Source: Parietaria judaica (lineage: Eukaryota; Streptophyta; Magnoliopsida; Rosales; Urticaceae). Taken from it: a stretch of DNA of 64,000 bases. Under the pieces are notes generated by a model. The model made no database searches, had not been told where the DNA came from, and saw only the letters and a list, made by a program, of their open reading frames with translations. Each line of letters begins with the position of its first letter. Position 1 is the stretch's first letter. Shown in pieces: positions 23,256-33,716 of the stretch. The position numbers and the translations under genes were made by a program. The stretch spans positions 15,184,001-15,248,000 of the forward strand of contig OX940864.1 of NCBI GenBank assembly GCA_954871525.1, written 5' to 3'.

Positions 23256-23659
23256 AGCCGAGGCGTTAAGCGATGGAAGGCGTGAAGGGATCTTTTTGGT
23301 TAAAGGGATTGATCGGCGAGTTTGAGATTGCACAAAATGAGGTGGAGTTGCTATGTGACAATCAAAGCGCGATATACTTGACCAATAACCAAATGTTCCA
23401 TGAGCAGACGAAGCACATCGACATAAAGCTACACTTCATTCGAGATGTGGTCGCGGAGGGGCCCGTAGTTGTTAAAAAAGTTCACACGGACGATAATCCG
23501 GCGGATATGACTACGAAGGCGGTGACAGGGATCAAGTTTCGACATTGTTGCGACTTGATCAACGTTGCAAGGTTGAGCAACTAGAGGAGAAGACGGAGAG
23601 CGGTTTGACGAACGTTCTCAGTGTGGTTCTCGATTCTTATTAAAGCCAAGGTGGAGATT

Positions 23660-24044
23660 TGTGATGATGTGGCTTTAAATAAATGGGTCCCATTTGTGGG
23701 TGCTCATAGAGTCTAGCAGTTTGGTTTTATGAAGGTCATGAGAGTGAGAATAGAGTGTGAGAACTTCTTGAGAGAAAATCATAGAGAGAAAATCATAGAG
23801 AGAAAATAGAAAGCTTTGAGTGCTTATAATCTTTATAATCTCGGATTGATTTGATTAGTGAAACCGCTCTCCAAACAAGAAGTAGGACATTTGATTTGGT
23901 CCGAACCTGGGTAAATTCTCTTGTCTCCATCTTATATTTTTCGTCGATCGATTGTCTGGGATTTGAGCCATGGAGGCTATATATACATATATGCTAGTAT
24001 ATTATCCGTAATCCGCATATATCCGACCCCGAAAAATCACAACA
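23660..24044 (+). repeat. 3' LTR of the outer Copia
   Basis: The 385-bp LTR starts TGTGATGATGTGGC after a GGTGGAGATT purine-rich tract and ends CACAACA. It contains a short duplication (AAATCATAGAGAG repeated at about 23776-23803) absent from the 5' copy, and is followed by the target duplication GTAAA. Confidence 0.9.
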
Positions 24045-24049
24045 GTAAA

Positions 24050-25007
24050 ATTACAAAATAACTTCATGCTCAAAAAACACAGTTTTTAACCCCATTTTAT
24101 TTTCTCCATTTTTTTTTTATAGTAATCCCATAAAATGCCCAAAAAGTGCTCAACCTTTGAGACAATTGCCCATAGTTTGTTAAAATCCATTTATGCCCAC
24201 TAATCATTTTTTTGGACCAAATTATCTCTCATTATTAATTATCGTATTTTATTTTCGAAAATAATTATGCCATTAATTATAATATTTAATTTTTAAAAAT
24301 AATTATTCCTATATTTAAGTTTGACCAATTTCTCATAATAATAATAATTATATCTCATGAAATATAATTTTCAAAATACTTTCCTCAATTAATTATCCTT
24401 ATTTTCTCTTTCTCACTCCTATTCTCTCGTTCTCAATGTTTAGTTCAATGATACCGGTCTTTCCTTTACAACACGTTCTATAGAATAAACGTAAATTTCC
24501 ATATTTTTCGTGTAAGGAGAGCAGTTTTACAGTTGACTTCGAAAATATTCGGACACCAAACGTTATTCATGAAGATATCAACATATGATTCAAGTATATA
24601 TCTCTATTAGAAACATCTCGTGCGACACATTCCATAAATTCGAAATGATAAATGTATAAGATATTTGACTTTTGATTATTCCGTAGATATCATAGTTAGT
24701 CCATTATATGGAATCTCATAAATGAGTATTTGACCAAGTTCCCTACGATCGACTAATGATCGTATAATCTTTGTTGTGGTACTATTACTTCAATGCAATG
24801 TAAAGTGGAAGGTTAATCAATGGTCAAAGCTTTATTGATTATGAGCTATAAATTGTATTTGTGCATGTTTAGTAATGAAGAAGAGAAAAATATATTATAA
24901 TTATTGGAAAGAAAGTTAAATTATTGGATAGAGAGATAGATAGATGGAATGAGCAAAACAAACTCCGGCGGCTACGGTTAGGGCGGAATGTTATAGATAG
25001 GGTTATC
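24050..25007. other. Gene-free AT-rich region
   Basis: No exon could be supported. The segment 24130-24210 (AAAATGCCC, CCCATAGTTT, TTTATGCCC) shares wording with 9735-9800, the inverted-repeat arm of the element there, and is probably a terminal fragment of the same repeat family. Confidence 0.5.
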
Positions 25008-25281
25008 TAGAGCTGCAACTCGCGATGGGTTTGGGTCAATCGCGATGGGTCGCGACGGGTTTGGCAAAATCGGGATGGGTCGCGATTATTTGGTCAAAAT
25101 CGCGATGGGTCGCGATTTGTGATGAAAATCCACGCCAAACTCTCTCGCCCAATCTCACATCGCCACGTCATCAATCCGACGCATCGCGATTTGGCACAGT
25201 CGCAACGCATCGCGACGGCCATTTTCGCGATTTTGGCGATTCGAGTCGCGATGCATCGCGACATCGCGAGTTGCAGCTCTA
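25008..25281. mobile_element. hAT-type MITE, 274 bp, with TCGCGA subterminal repeats
   Basis: Perfect terminal inverted repeats of about 20 bp (TAGAGCTGCAACTCGCGATG) are flanked by the 8-bp direct duplication GGGTTATC at 25000-25007 and 25282-25289. The interior is packed with TCGCGA palindromes in CGCGATGGG and GCATCGCGA contexts. The first ten bases of the inverted repeat are identical to those of the hAT element at 54198-56196, and both share the TCGCGA motif. They therefore belong to one mobilisation group. No meaningful protein is encoded. Confidence 0.9.
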
Positions 25282-25289
25282 GGGTTATC

Positions 25290-27335
25290 GTTCCTTCAAA
25301 CTTTTCAATACTATTCAAATTTTACCTTAAATTCATATTTTATTTGTCATTTTCATACTCTTTATAAGTTTTTATATTTTTCATTTTTTTTTTATTTCTT
25401 AGGTCCTTTTATAATGAGTCGGACAAAAAAAAAAAAAAAAAAACTCGACATTATAACAAACTCTAAATACAGCGAACCTTAGAAAAAGGCCAGAAAATAA
25501 CATTGCACGGATGGACATGTTATAAGAAAGATATTGGCAGGCTCAATATTGGCCCAAATAGATCATTTAACTTCACAGATGTACTCCATCTTATACCAAA
25601 AATTTAAATCTCAATACCGATGAAAAAACGCAACCTTCAATTTACTAGTACGCAACCTTAGAGAAAATATGTTTGTACCAATTTCATGCTTAGAAATATT
25701 TCAATTCATTAATTGAACTTAATATGATTTCAATAAATCAATTTAACATATTTATAACATGAATTTTGTTCATCAAAATCTTGTCCGAAAGTCTAACATT
25801 GAGACCTCATGGACCCACATGAACGAAGCTTTAGAATAAAGTCCGGACAAAAAAGTTCACAAACTTTTTCCGAAGTTTCAATTCCTAGTATTTGTCGACT
25901 CTACTAAAGGATCAATATTGACAATCTCTAAGTTCATATGCGTTCTCATTTCCGTTTTATGTGATACAAATATTCTTCACACGGTCGACGGTGTATCAGT
26001 AACCAAGAGGAATGTAAAATTGTCGTTTGTTGTTTCATCAACTCATTTGTTGTTTGTGAACGAGAAAAACATAAAGTGAGATGTCATAACATGTCACATT
26101 TTATTCAGAGAATCTATTATTCACTAAATACCAGGCACGGTTTATTCGTTCACACTTCAAAGAACAAAGCATGATGTGATACTAATGTCGCGGCATTCTT
26201 ACAACACAAATTCCATATCTGCGAATCACATAGTTCAACGAGACAGTATTATGACAACAAATGTCGGGCTTTGATCCATCTCATTGGATCTTGCCCATTG
26301 ACTAGTCAAATGTCATAAAGTGTTACAAGAAGTTATGTACTCACTTCAGGATTTAGGTAATTACAAAAATACCCTCGTTTGTGATTTTGAAGCTTCGAGT
26401 AATGAAACGATTTTATCTCGAATTTCAAAGTGTCACATGTCTAGTTCAATGTTTTCATTAAGACATCAAGAATAAACTTTAGAGTTACAACTCTCAATAT
26501 CACAAGATCCGATATCAGTAGTTTATTCAAACAATCATTAATCGGATTTGATTGCCCTCTCGATCCGAATATTGCGAACTATTCATTCTAACTAATCAAG
26601 AAGAGGTATCTTGTTAAGTCTGTACTTAACTCTTCTTTCATTGATGATAGTTTCAGAGCATGGACTAATATGTATAAACACAAACTTAAATATATAAGGA
26701 TGAATATTTAATCTTTATTAATTTTTCAGCAAAAGAATATATTTATCAAAATTACACTATATTTGGATTGTCTTGAAAATTGAAGATATATTTTGCATAC
26801 GTACATAGATAGTATTAAAATACAAATTTCTCCGATAATATTCGGTTAAAACAAAAGTTTCAGGAAGTATTAAATAATTGTTAAAAAATTCTAATAGTAT
26901 TCAGTTCATTGCAAGAATAATGAGTCACTTTAACCATTTTTTCCCCAGTCTTTATTTTTTTGCGAAATCTCTCAATATTAGTTTTACATAAAATAAAACA
27001 AGCTCAATAAATATAAGAGATAATATGTTTAATTCAGTACGAGGACGTTCAAATTGGACAACATTATGATCATATAGTCCAAAAAACCCACTTTATTCAT
27101 CTAGATACAAACACATATATTCATGCTATATAAATATGTATCGTCTTTCTATTTTCGCACAAATAAACATAAAGAAAATCCACTCCGCCAATCACATAAT
27201 TCCATCAAATATCCATTGTAAAAATTAAATAAAAATAATTGTCCCTCTTTCTCTAGATACTTATTTTAATTCATTTATTTCAATATTTACTGCCAAAGTG
27301 ACACCATTTCTAGCTTCAAACAAACACAAGAAAAC
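25290..27335. other. Intergenic region upstream of the thioredoxin-fold gene
   Basis: No exon could be supported. The stretch from about 25480 to 26640 is less AT-rich and more complex than its surroundings but shows no open frame or recognisable LTR ends. It may be an old transposon. The last 300 bases should hold the promoter of the exon at 27336. Confidence 0.5.
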
Positions 27336-27625
27336 ATGGAGAGAGCTTTAAACCTTTTGCAAACTTCGAGTTTCTCACCAACGAAATTCTCCGGCCAACG
27401 GAAGCCTAACAATCCTCCCAAATTCTCGACCATTAGATCAACATCGTCGAAAGCGGAAAACGATTTGTCGTCTAATCCAGAAAAAGAGACGACTTTCGCT
27501 GCTCCGACGAACTTCAAAGCACCGGAGCCGAAGACGTTCGGAGTGAGGGCGGACAAGAGTGGCGACATTTTAGGAGCTTCTCTTGCCATCTTCTTCCGCT
27601 TAGGCACTGGCGTTTTCGCGTCCGG
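27336..27625 (+). CDS. Duplicate or alternative first exon of the tandem thioredoxin-fold gene
   Basis: The open exon starts at ATG 27336 and runs 290 bp to a splice donor (CCGG|GTATTT). It encodes a serine-rich, plastid-transit-like leader followed by a PKTFGVRADKSGDILGAS block and FFRLGTGVFASG. That block is clearly homologous to the C-terminal half of exon 1 of the gene at 28723 (PQRFAVKPDKVLDILGAS, FFRLGTGVFVSG). Both exons end at the same codon position (phase 2), so this one could splice directly to exon 2 at 30048 and yield the same mature protein with a different transit peptide. I find no second copy of exons 2-12 before 28723. It is therefore either an alternative first exon with its own promoter or the 5' remnant of a partial tandem duplication. 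No stop or frameshift damages it, which favours function (inference). Confidence 0.65.
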
Positions 27626-28045
27626 GTATTTAATTCTACAAATTTTGTTATTCTGTTGGAGAGTTGAGGATCTATTTTTTTATTTTATTTTAATGACAAT
27701 TAGAAAATGTATTATTTACTTGCTCTTTCTAGTTGTCGTTTTTTCTGATCGTAGTCGTTTCTCTTCTTACATTGCTATATAACTCAGAAAATCACGAAGG
27801 TGTCGTCTTTGGGATGTACGTTGTCTTAGTTTCTGGTTATATATGATATTTGTGTCGTTTTGGCATATTCACTGTTGTTCAACAAGCTAGCTTCCTATCT
27901 TAGTTAACTGTCTACTAATCAATACCTGATTAAACCACGAAGTATGATTTTCGATGAATTTGTGTTCACGAACATGATTGACACGGTGTTCGTAATCTAG
28001 TACACGCCTCAGTGATCGGGAATTTCCTTTAGGGTTTCTCGATTT

Positions 28046-28085
28046 CCTAATTTGATGATACAAAACCTAATTTGATGATACAAAA
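28046..28085. repeat. Two tandem copies of a 20-bp unit
   Basis: CCTAATTTGATGATACAAAA occurs twice in immediate tandem between the two first exons. Confidence 0.8.
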
Positions 28086-28722
28086 GGTTTTGTGAGAGTT
28101 TGAGACCACAATCCATATATATATATAGAAAACTTATGTATTGTAATATAGATTTTTGCTAATCACAAAAGCTAACCCTAACAAGGTCGACCTTGAGTTT
28201 GTCGTTTTTAGTTGAGGCCTTAGGGTAAGTGAATTTTTAGAGTCTCTAAAATATTTTTATATTTAATTAAGTATACAATACTATCACTATATCTAATAAA
28301 ATTGAAGCTTTTAAGATTTGAGCGTTCAACTTGCTCACCTATAGTCAGAAACGGCTATGCCATTAAGTTTTCGAACACAAAGACCAACAATGTTATTAAA
28401 TACATAAACCACGAAAATAAAATATATTTTTAATTAATTTTTATTAGTTCTAAAGACTCCCATAACACTAAATTAATTTTAAAATATGAAATTAAATATA
28501 TACATATTCAAGATATCGAAGCATTCGTTTTTATCATGGGTAACATTTCTTACAACCGTGTCGTTTGATCAGTCAAACACTAAAAGAAACGTGGTCAAAA
28601 TAAATAAAAATAAAAGAAGTGTGAATGGCGTGACTGTAATATTATACTAAACGAGTTTCATAACCTTTCCCAAACTCTGCCTCTACCCAACAACCTCCCA
28701 AGTAACTCCACAACAATCCGCC

Positions 28723-31700
28723 ATGGCCGGAGCTCTCAGCTTCGCGCAAGCTCGAGTCTCCGCTCCTCTCTCGCGAGGAACGACACGATTCTCCTCAGTC
28801 AGAGCTTCGTCCTCGGTGAAGATCACCCCTCCGCCGAATTTCAAGCCTCCCAAGCCCCAGAGGTTCGCCGTCAAGCCCGACAAGGTCCTCGACATCCTCG
28901 GAGCTTCGATCGCTCTCTTCTTTCGCCTCGGCACTGGGGTTTTCGTCTCCGGGTACGCAAATTCCTCGCGAAAGCTCCAATTTCGAATCCGTTTCCGAAA
29001 CCCTAGCTTTGGATTCTTCCGAGCTGTTTAGAGTCTCTTGGTCCATTGCGTAACTGATAGATTACTGATGAGAGGCCACCATTGAAGACGACGATTTCGT
29101 AGCGAAGCTTTGGCGTTTGACTTAGATTGTCGTTTCTTATACTTTAGTTACGTATTGAAACAAACGACACATGTTTTTGCAATTATAAAGTCGTTTTCTT
29201 ATACTAATCATTTAATAAATTAGAGTTATTAGCGCTATTAGTCCCTCTTTTACGGGGATGTTCTTATTTGGTCATTCCATTCAGAAATTATAGCAATAAT
29301 AGCCCCTGTTTTATGATGGCTATTAAAATAAAATTAAGTCTTTTTTTTTTTTACTAAGTCAAGGAGATAATTTTTGTTATTTTGAAGAAAAAAAAAGTTA
29401 AATTACAAAAATTGTAAAAATTTCCTAGTACTTTACGTACACTCAGAGAGCCAATTCCATACTAAACCGTAATGGAGACCATTTGCGGTATTTCTGATAC
29501 GAAAAGGCGCAATCCACACCAAAATCATAAAGGAGGGTCCAATTATGATATTTTGGAAATCAAGGGTCAAATCCATACATCTCTTATTAAGGAGGGGTCA
29601 ATTATGCAATTAACTCTAATACATTATATACATGTCGTTTAACGTACTTTGTCGTTTAATAAGATTTTCTCAGCTGTGACTTCTATATATTCTAAAATTA
29701 GGCTACATGAAGATATAATCGAATTAAAAATAAGACTGAACATCTAATATAACCCTGAGAATATATATACCACCAAATGGGTTCTTATAAGAATATGGTT
29801 TTCTACATAGTATTTTTTTTATTTTTTATATATCTACTTAAGTTTATTTGAGAATGCATTTAACATATGTATAAAACATGTCATATATCCATATTCTTGA
29901 TAATATGACAATTATAGTTTGTATTATATGTATACAGTAGAACTTCGATAAATTAATATCGTCAATAATATAATAAAATTCTCTGGTCCCAACCATAAGT
30001 GCGTGTATATTATATATATGTATTAATTTAGTGCTTTATGATGGCAGCTACTCAGCGTCTTTTGTTCCGAAGGATGAGATTCCGGAGGGTCAATACGCTC
30101 TAGAAGTTTCTGGTAGTTTTATGTTTACTGATGTTTTTACTTTTTACCATAGCTATTTGACAAGTACATCATATTCAGAAGGGCAAGAAGGTCATTAACA
30201 TACTTGCTATATCCTTTTCACATTTTTTGCTTTGCTGTTTTTGTTATGACAGGTTTTAAGGTCAAAGAGACTTCGAAATTAGGCCCTCGCCCGGAAAAGC
30301 CCATCGAGATTTATGAGTTTGAGGGGTAATGATTGTCATTTTTCTTTACTCCAATTATTTACATCTCTTATTTTCCTCTTGTTAATTGAGACTGAGTGTT
30401 CATGTTGTTTTTTTCCTGGACTTCGATGAATCTGAAGCTGTCCATTCTGTCGAAAGGTAACTTGAATACAGATTATAATTCCAAATCTACATAATTATAT
30501 TTGTCCATGATGTCTACTGAAATTTTAATTGCAAACAGGTTCGGGAAATCGTTGCAGTGTTGGACATCGATGTTCTGTACTATCCATGCCCGAAAAACGG
30601 TCCCAACTTTCGTCCCAAGGCTATTCAGTTGGGTGGGAAAAAACAGTTTCCTTACATGGTAATTTAAGATTCTATTTAGAGTATGACTTTATTTTCCTGA
30701 ATTCATTTAATCTATTACTTCTTAAATCATTATTGTCATGATCATGCTTAATTAGACTCTTGCTGTAATGTCGGCTTATTTACTCTAAAATAGGCCCGTA
30801 TTTAGCAGTCCTTTAGTGTAATTACTCATAATTTGTGATTAATGAAAATATCAGAAATATTTTCCCCAAAAGTAAACAGAGTCCTTATGCCAACCGAAAC
30901 CGGACATGATTATTTTTAGCTCATAACTCCATGTATGCTTCAGGTGGATCCGAACACGGGAGTTTCAATGTACGAATCCGATGACATAATCAAGTATTTG
31001 GTCAACAAATACGGTCTGTTCGATCGACCTTAAAATAAGCTTCGTGTCAGACTATTTCCTTACGTAAAATTTGTCCGTTTCTCGTGTTGTAACACTGCAG
31101 CTCCTGCTCATACTGTTTATGTTCATATTTACAGGGGATGGAAATGTTCCAATCATGTTATCACTTGGATTGTTCACGGTTAGTATAATCGACTCTTCGG
31201 TTAATTAGTCCTCTGATTTTAGAATTTATGCTTTTCGACTTTGTTTTTTAATTCAAAAATAAAAATGAGCTTGTATTTCATTGCAGGCTATAACTGCAGG
31301 TCTTGCTTTGGCGGGTCGAGCAGGGAGAGTAAGATCTTTTTTCATCTTAATTTTTTTCTCGAATTTATATGGGGCTCCTAAAATGTGACATACAATCTCG
31401 ATATATTAGATTAAATATTGAGAAACTGAGAATTTTAATTATGATAACCAATTTCACTGTGCTCGTTATAATGGTCGTCTCGTGTGGTTTTCAGGGGTCT
31501 ACTTATTCTCCGGCAAAACTACCCCCCAAACCACTTGAAATATGGGCATATGAGGTTAGTTTTAACTGTTCTTGTTAATCCTAAATTACAGGATCTTAGA
31601 AATGTTCATCTATAAAAAAATAATTGTGAGAAACATGTTCGATTATCATATATAGTTGTGAAAAATATAGTGATAGAACCTTATTTTATCATTAATTAAG

Positions 31701-33160
31701 TTATATTCTTAGTAACTAAATTATCATATTAATTTATGTTATTTATTAAGGGCATTTTGGGGGTTTGGGTGGAGAATAAGAGTTAGATTCTGATAAAATG
31801 GAATCTTAACTCTTTCTATGCAAAAATAGTTTATATTTTGGCAAACGATATCTGCACAATAATCTCGTATAAGTAGATTAGGTGCGGTTTTCGGTATGAG
31901 TTTTTTATTTTATTTTGCACCTAATATTGAAAACTGAATGTGTTAAAAAAGGTCATCTATCACTTTTAAGTATTGACTATTGATCATATTGAGTAATTAT
32001 CTATCATTATTCATTATTTCACTCTGCTTAGAGACTTAGATTATTATTGTATTTGATTCTTCTTGATTCTAAATTTTTTATTATCTTATACAAAAAATGT
32101 TGGTACAAAAAGGAAATAGATGGACTGTAAATAACTAAAAATGATAAAAATATTGTTTAAGTCTTTAAGAAAGGATGTTTTCATAAGAAAATGATCAAAC
32201 ATATGCGGTTTATCCGAAAACTGAATTTGAAACTGCATTTGTGTTCATTATCATATTCAGTTTAGATTTTAAATAAACCGCAAATGCGATATAAGTTCCA
32301 ACGTTTTGGTGCAATTGACACCGAAATGGACAGATTATATCACTTATTTTTTACTCATTATTAGGATAGTTGATACACTATTTATCTACATGTATATCTC
32401 CAATTATGTGGCTTGTACTAAAATCTCTAACAGTTCAATTCAAACTTTAATAGACAAGACCGATAACAACTATATTCATATCGATTTTTTTTTATTTTTT
32501 TTTTGGGATTATATTTGTGCCTTTAATAACATAAGTTTTGCCCGTTTTGCCCTTTTCAGGGATCTCCCTTTTGTAAATATGTACGTGAAGTCCTAGTAGA
32601 ATTAGAGCTACCCCACATACAGAGAAGGTAAATTCCACATTACAAAGTAGAGTGTAAATATTTGTCCTTTTGTAAAAAATAGAGTTTAATTGACAGGAAT
32701 GCCCCTTAGCTTTTTATCTGGTGCATATTGCCTCTTAAATTTAATTTATGACAACACTGCCTGGTGTACTTTTAACGTATCACATTTTACCCATATTTAA
32801 ATGTGCTACTTTTTTGAAAATTTACGAGGGCATTTATGCCAAAAACTAAAGTTAAGGGGGATTACTTACTTTCTTATTTCTTTGAATGGCCTTTTCAGCT
32901 GTGCACGAGGCAGTCCAAAACGACAGGTTCTCTATGAAAGAGTTGGACATTTTCAGGTACTTCAAAAGCATTTTGGAATGTGATCTTTTTTATGAATAAA
33001 TTTCTAAATTAATCTACCATATATTATAGCCTCTTAATTGAACATATGTTAATTTCACTCATATGGGCAGGTACCCTATTTACAAGATCCGAATACAGGG
33101 ATCGAAATGTTCGAAAGTGCTGAAATTGTAGAATATTTACGAGAAACTTATGCGGCGTAG
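28723..33160 (+). CDS. Plastid tandem glutaredoxin/GST-N-like (thioredoxin-fold) protein, 312 aa, 12 exons
   Basis: The exons are 28723-28952, 30048-30112, 30253-30325, 30438-30456, 30539-30658, 30944-31013, 31135-31178, 31287-31328, 31495-31554, 32560-32627, 32899-32956 and 33071-33160. All junctions are GT-AG and the frame holds to TAG. The protein has a serine/arginine-rich N-terminus typical of a plastid transit peptide (about 1-45), a hydrophobic segment (DILGASIALFFRLGTG), and a first thioredoxin-fold domain with CPFC at 124-127 and PYMVDPNTG. A second hydrophobic linker (LGLFTAITAGLALAG, about 203-217) leads to a second domain with SPFC at 243-246 and VPYLQDPNTG. This matches the plant chloroplast family of Arabidopsis At5g03880-like thioredoxin-superfamily proteins in length and order. 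A redox or glutathione-linked role is inferred; the substrate is unknown. The second domain keeps only the C-terminal cysteine of the CxxC pair, as I recall for the family. Exon 4 is a 19-bp micro-exon encoding most of the CPFC motif. Introns 1 (1.1 kb) and 9 (1.0 kb) contain transposon fragments. Confidence 0.93.
29215..29625. repeat. Putative inverted-repeat element in intron 1
   Basis: The left end (TTAGAGTTATTAGCGCTATTAGTCCCTC) is similar to the reverse complement of the right end (TTAGAGTTAATTGCATAATTGACCCC). The interior is non-coding with words such as AATTATGATATTTTGG and ACCGTAATGGAG. I could not confirm a target duplication. It is probably an old MITE. Confidence 0.4.
29935..30000. 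repeat. Terminal fragment of a Tc1/mariner-like element in intron 1
   Basis: CAGTAGAACTTCGATAAATT followed by AATAT, and then CTGGTCCCAACC, matches the end of the element at 57588-58270 (TAGTAGAACCTCTATAAATT, then GGCCGGTCCC). It lies about 50 bp upstream of exon 2 of the thioredoxin-fold gene. Confidence 0.6.
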
Positions 33161-33716
33161 CGATGAAGAGGATTTCCTGTCTTGCTGAAATTGCAGAATA
33201 TTGAAATTTTGAGTGTTATATTTCCGGTATATATAGATATATATTTCAACAGAGATGATGTATTTTATACTTGTTCATTTGATGTATACATATGATATTT
33301 TTACGATACCGAGCGTTAACAAATAAGCACATGCACAACAAAGCTATAAAAGTAAAATGATATCTGGTGACGCAATTCGAGAAATCCTATGAAGGTAGCC
33401 TATTGAGCAAAACCGGTGTCACGGGTATTAAGGTACACTATACGAGTAAAGGTAATAAGCGTCCAAATTGAGCAAAAAAAGTTCCCATCATAATTCCGTT
33501 CCTATTTTAGGGTACAAAATCGGTGTCACCGTTATAAGAACCATCGTGAAAATTTCAACGGAATCGCACAAGGAAAACAAATCTTCATCTCTGGTGCGAA
33601 GACAAGTGTATAGATCACGGTCGAAGCAGTGGACCAGATTAAACGGGATCCGGAAACCGTTAAAGGTAATTATCCACAAAACCCTAAGCTCGTTCTGCAT
33701 GCTATACGTTCCAACC
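33161..33716. other. 3' flank of the thioredoxin-fold gene
   Basis: This holds the 3' UTR and downstream spacer. Both strands carry short open frames at 33468-33767, but neither resembles a known protein. The last eight bases are the hAT target duplication. Confidence 0.5.

Larger units (their letters stand above)
19287..23584 (+). pseudogene. Outer Copia gag-pol pseudogene
   Basis: Domains follow Copia order. Gag starts at ATG 19287 (MASTSKVDIEKFDG) with a TAG at 19542-19544 where a tryptophan is usual. The CCHC zinc knuckle (CYSCYEEGHVKNNC) is near 19940-19990. The protease block is WIMDSGGSFHMT near 20108-20145. The pre-integrase block LWHKRFGHVSDRG is near 20490-20530. Broken integrase spans about 20620-21300 and includes a 15-C run at 20940-20954. 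Reverse transcriptase spans 21709-22566 (YVDDIFIAS near 22231). RNase H spans 22461-22870 and 23256-23584 (DADFAGDLDKR, TKHIDIKLHFIRD, ADMTTKAV). Stops at 20288, 20626, 20817, 21500, 21703 and 22150 and several frameshifts inactivate it. Confidence 0.9.
16024..24044 (+). mobile_element. Older Copia retrotransposon, host of two nested insertions
   Basis: The element reads on the plus strand. Its 5' LTR (16024-16071 plus 18852-19174) is split by the younger Copia at 16072-18846. The PBS follows at 19178-19189, the gag-pol relic at 19287-23584, and the 3' LTR at 23660-24044. A 5-bp target duplication GTAAA flanks the whole (16019-16023 and 24045-24049). A 5S-rRNA-bearing insertion interrupts RNase H at about 22871-23255. 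Many stops and frameshifts mark it as dead. A further LTR of this family begins at 63708. Confidence 0.92.

Noticed and set aside
28046..28085. CRISPR-like or satellite repeat
   Set aside because: There are only two adjacent 20-bp copies with no spacer, and the context is a plant nuclear genome.
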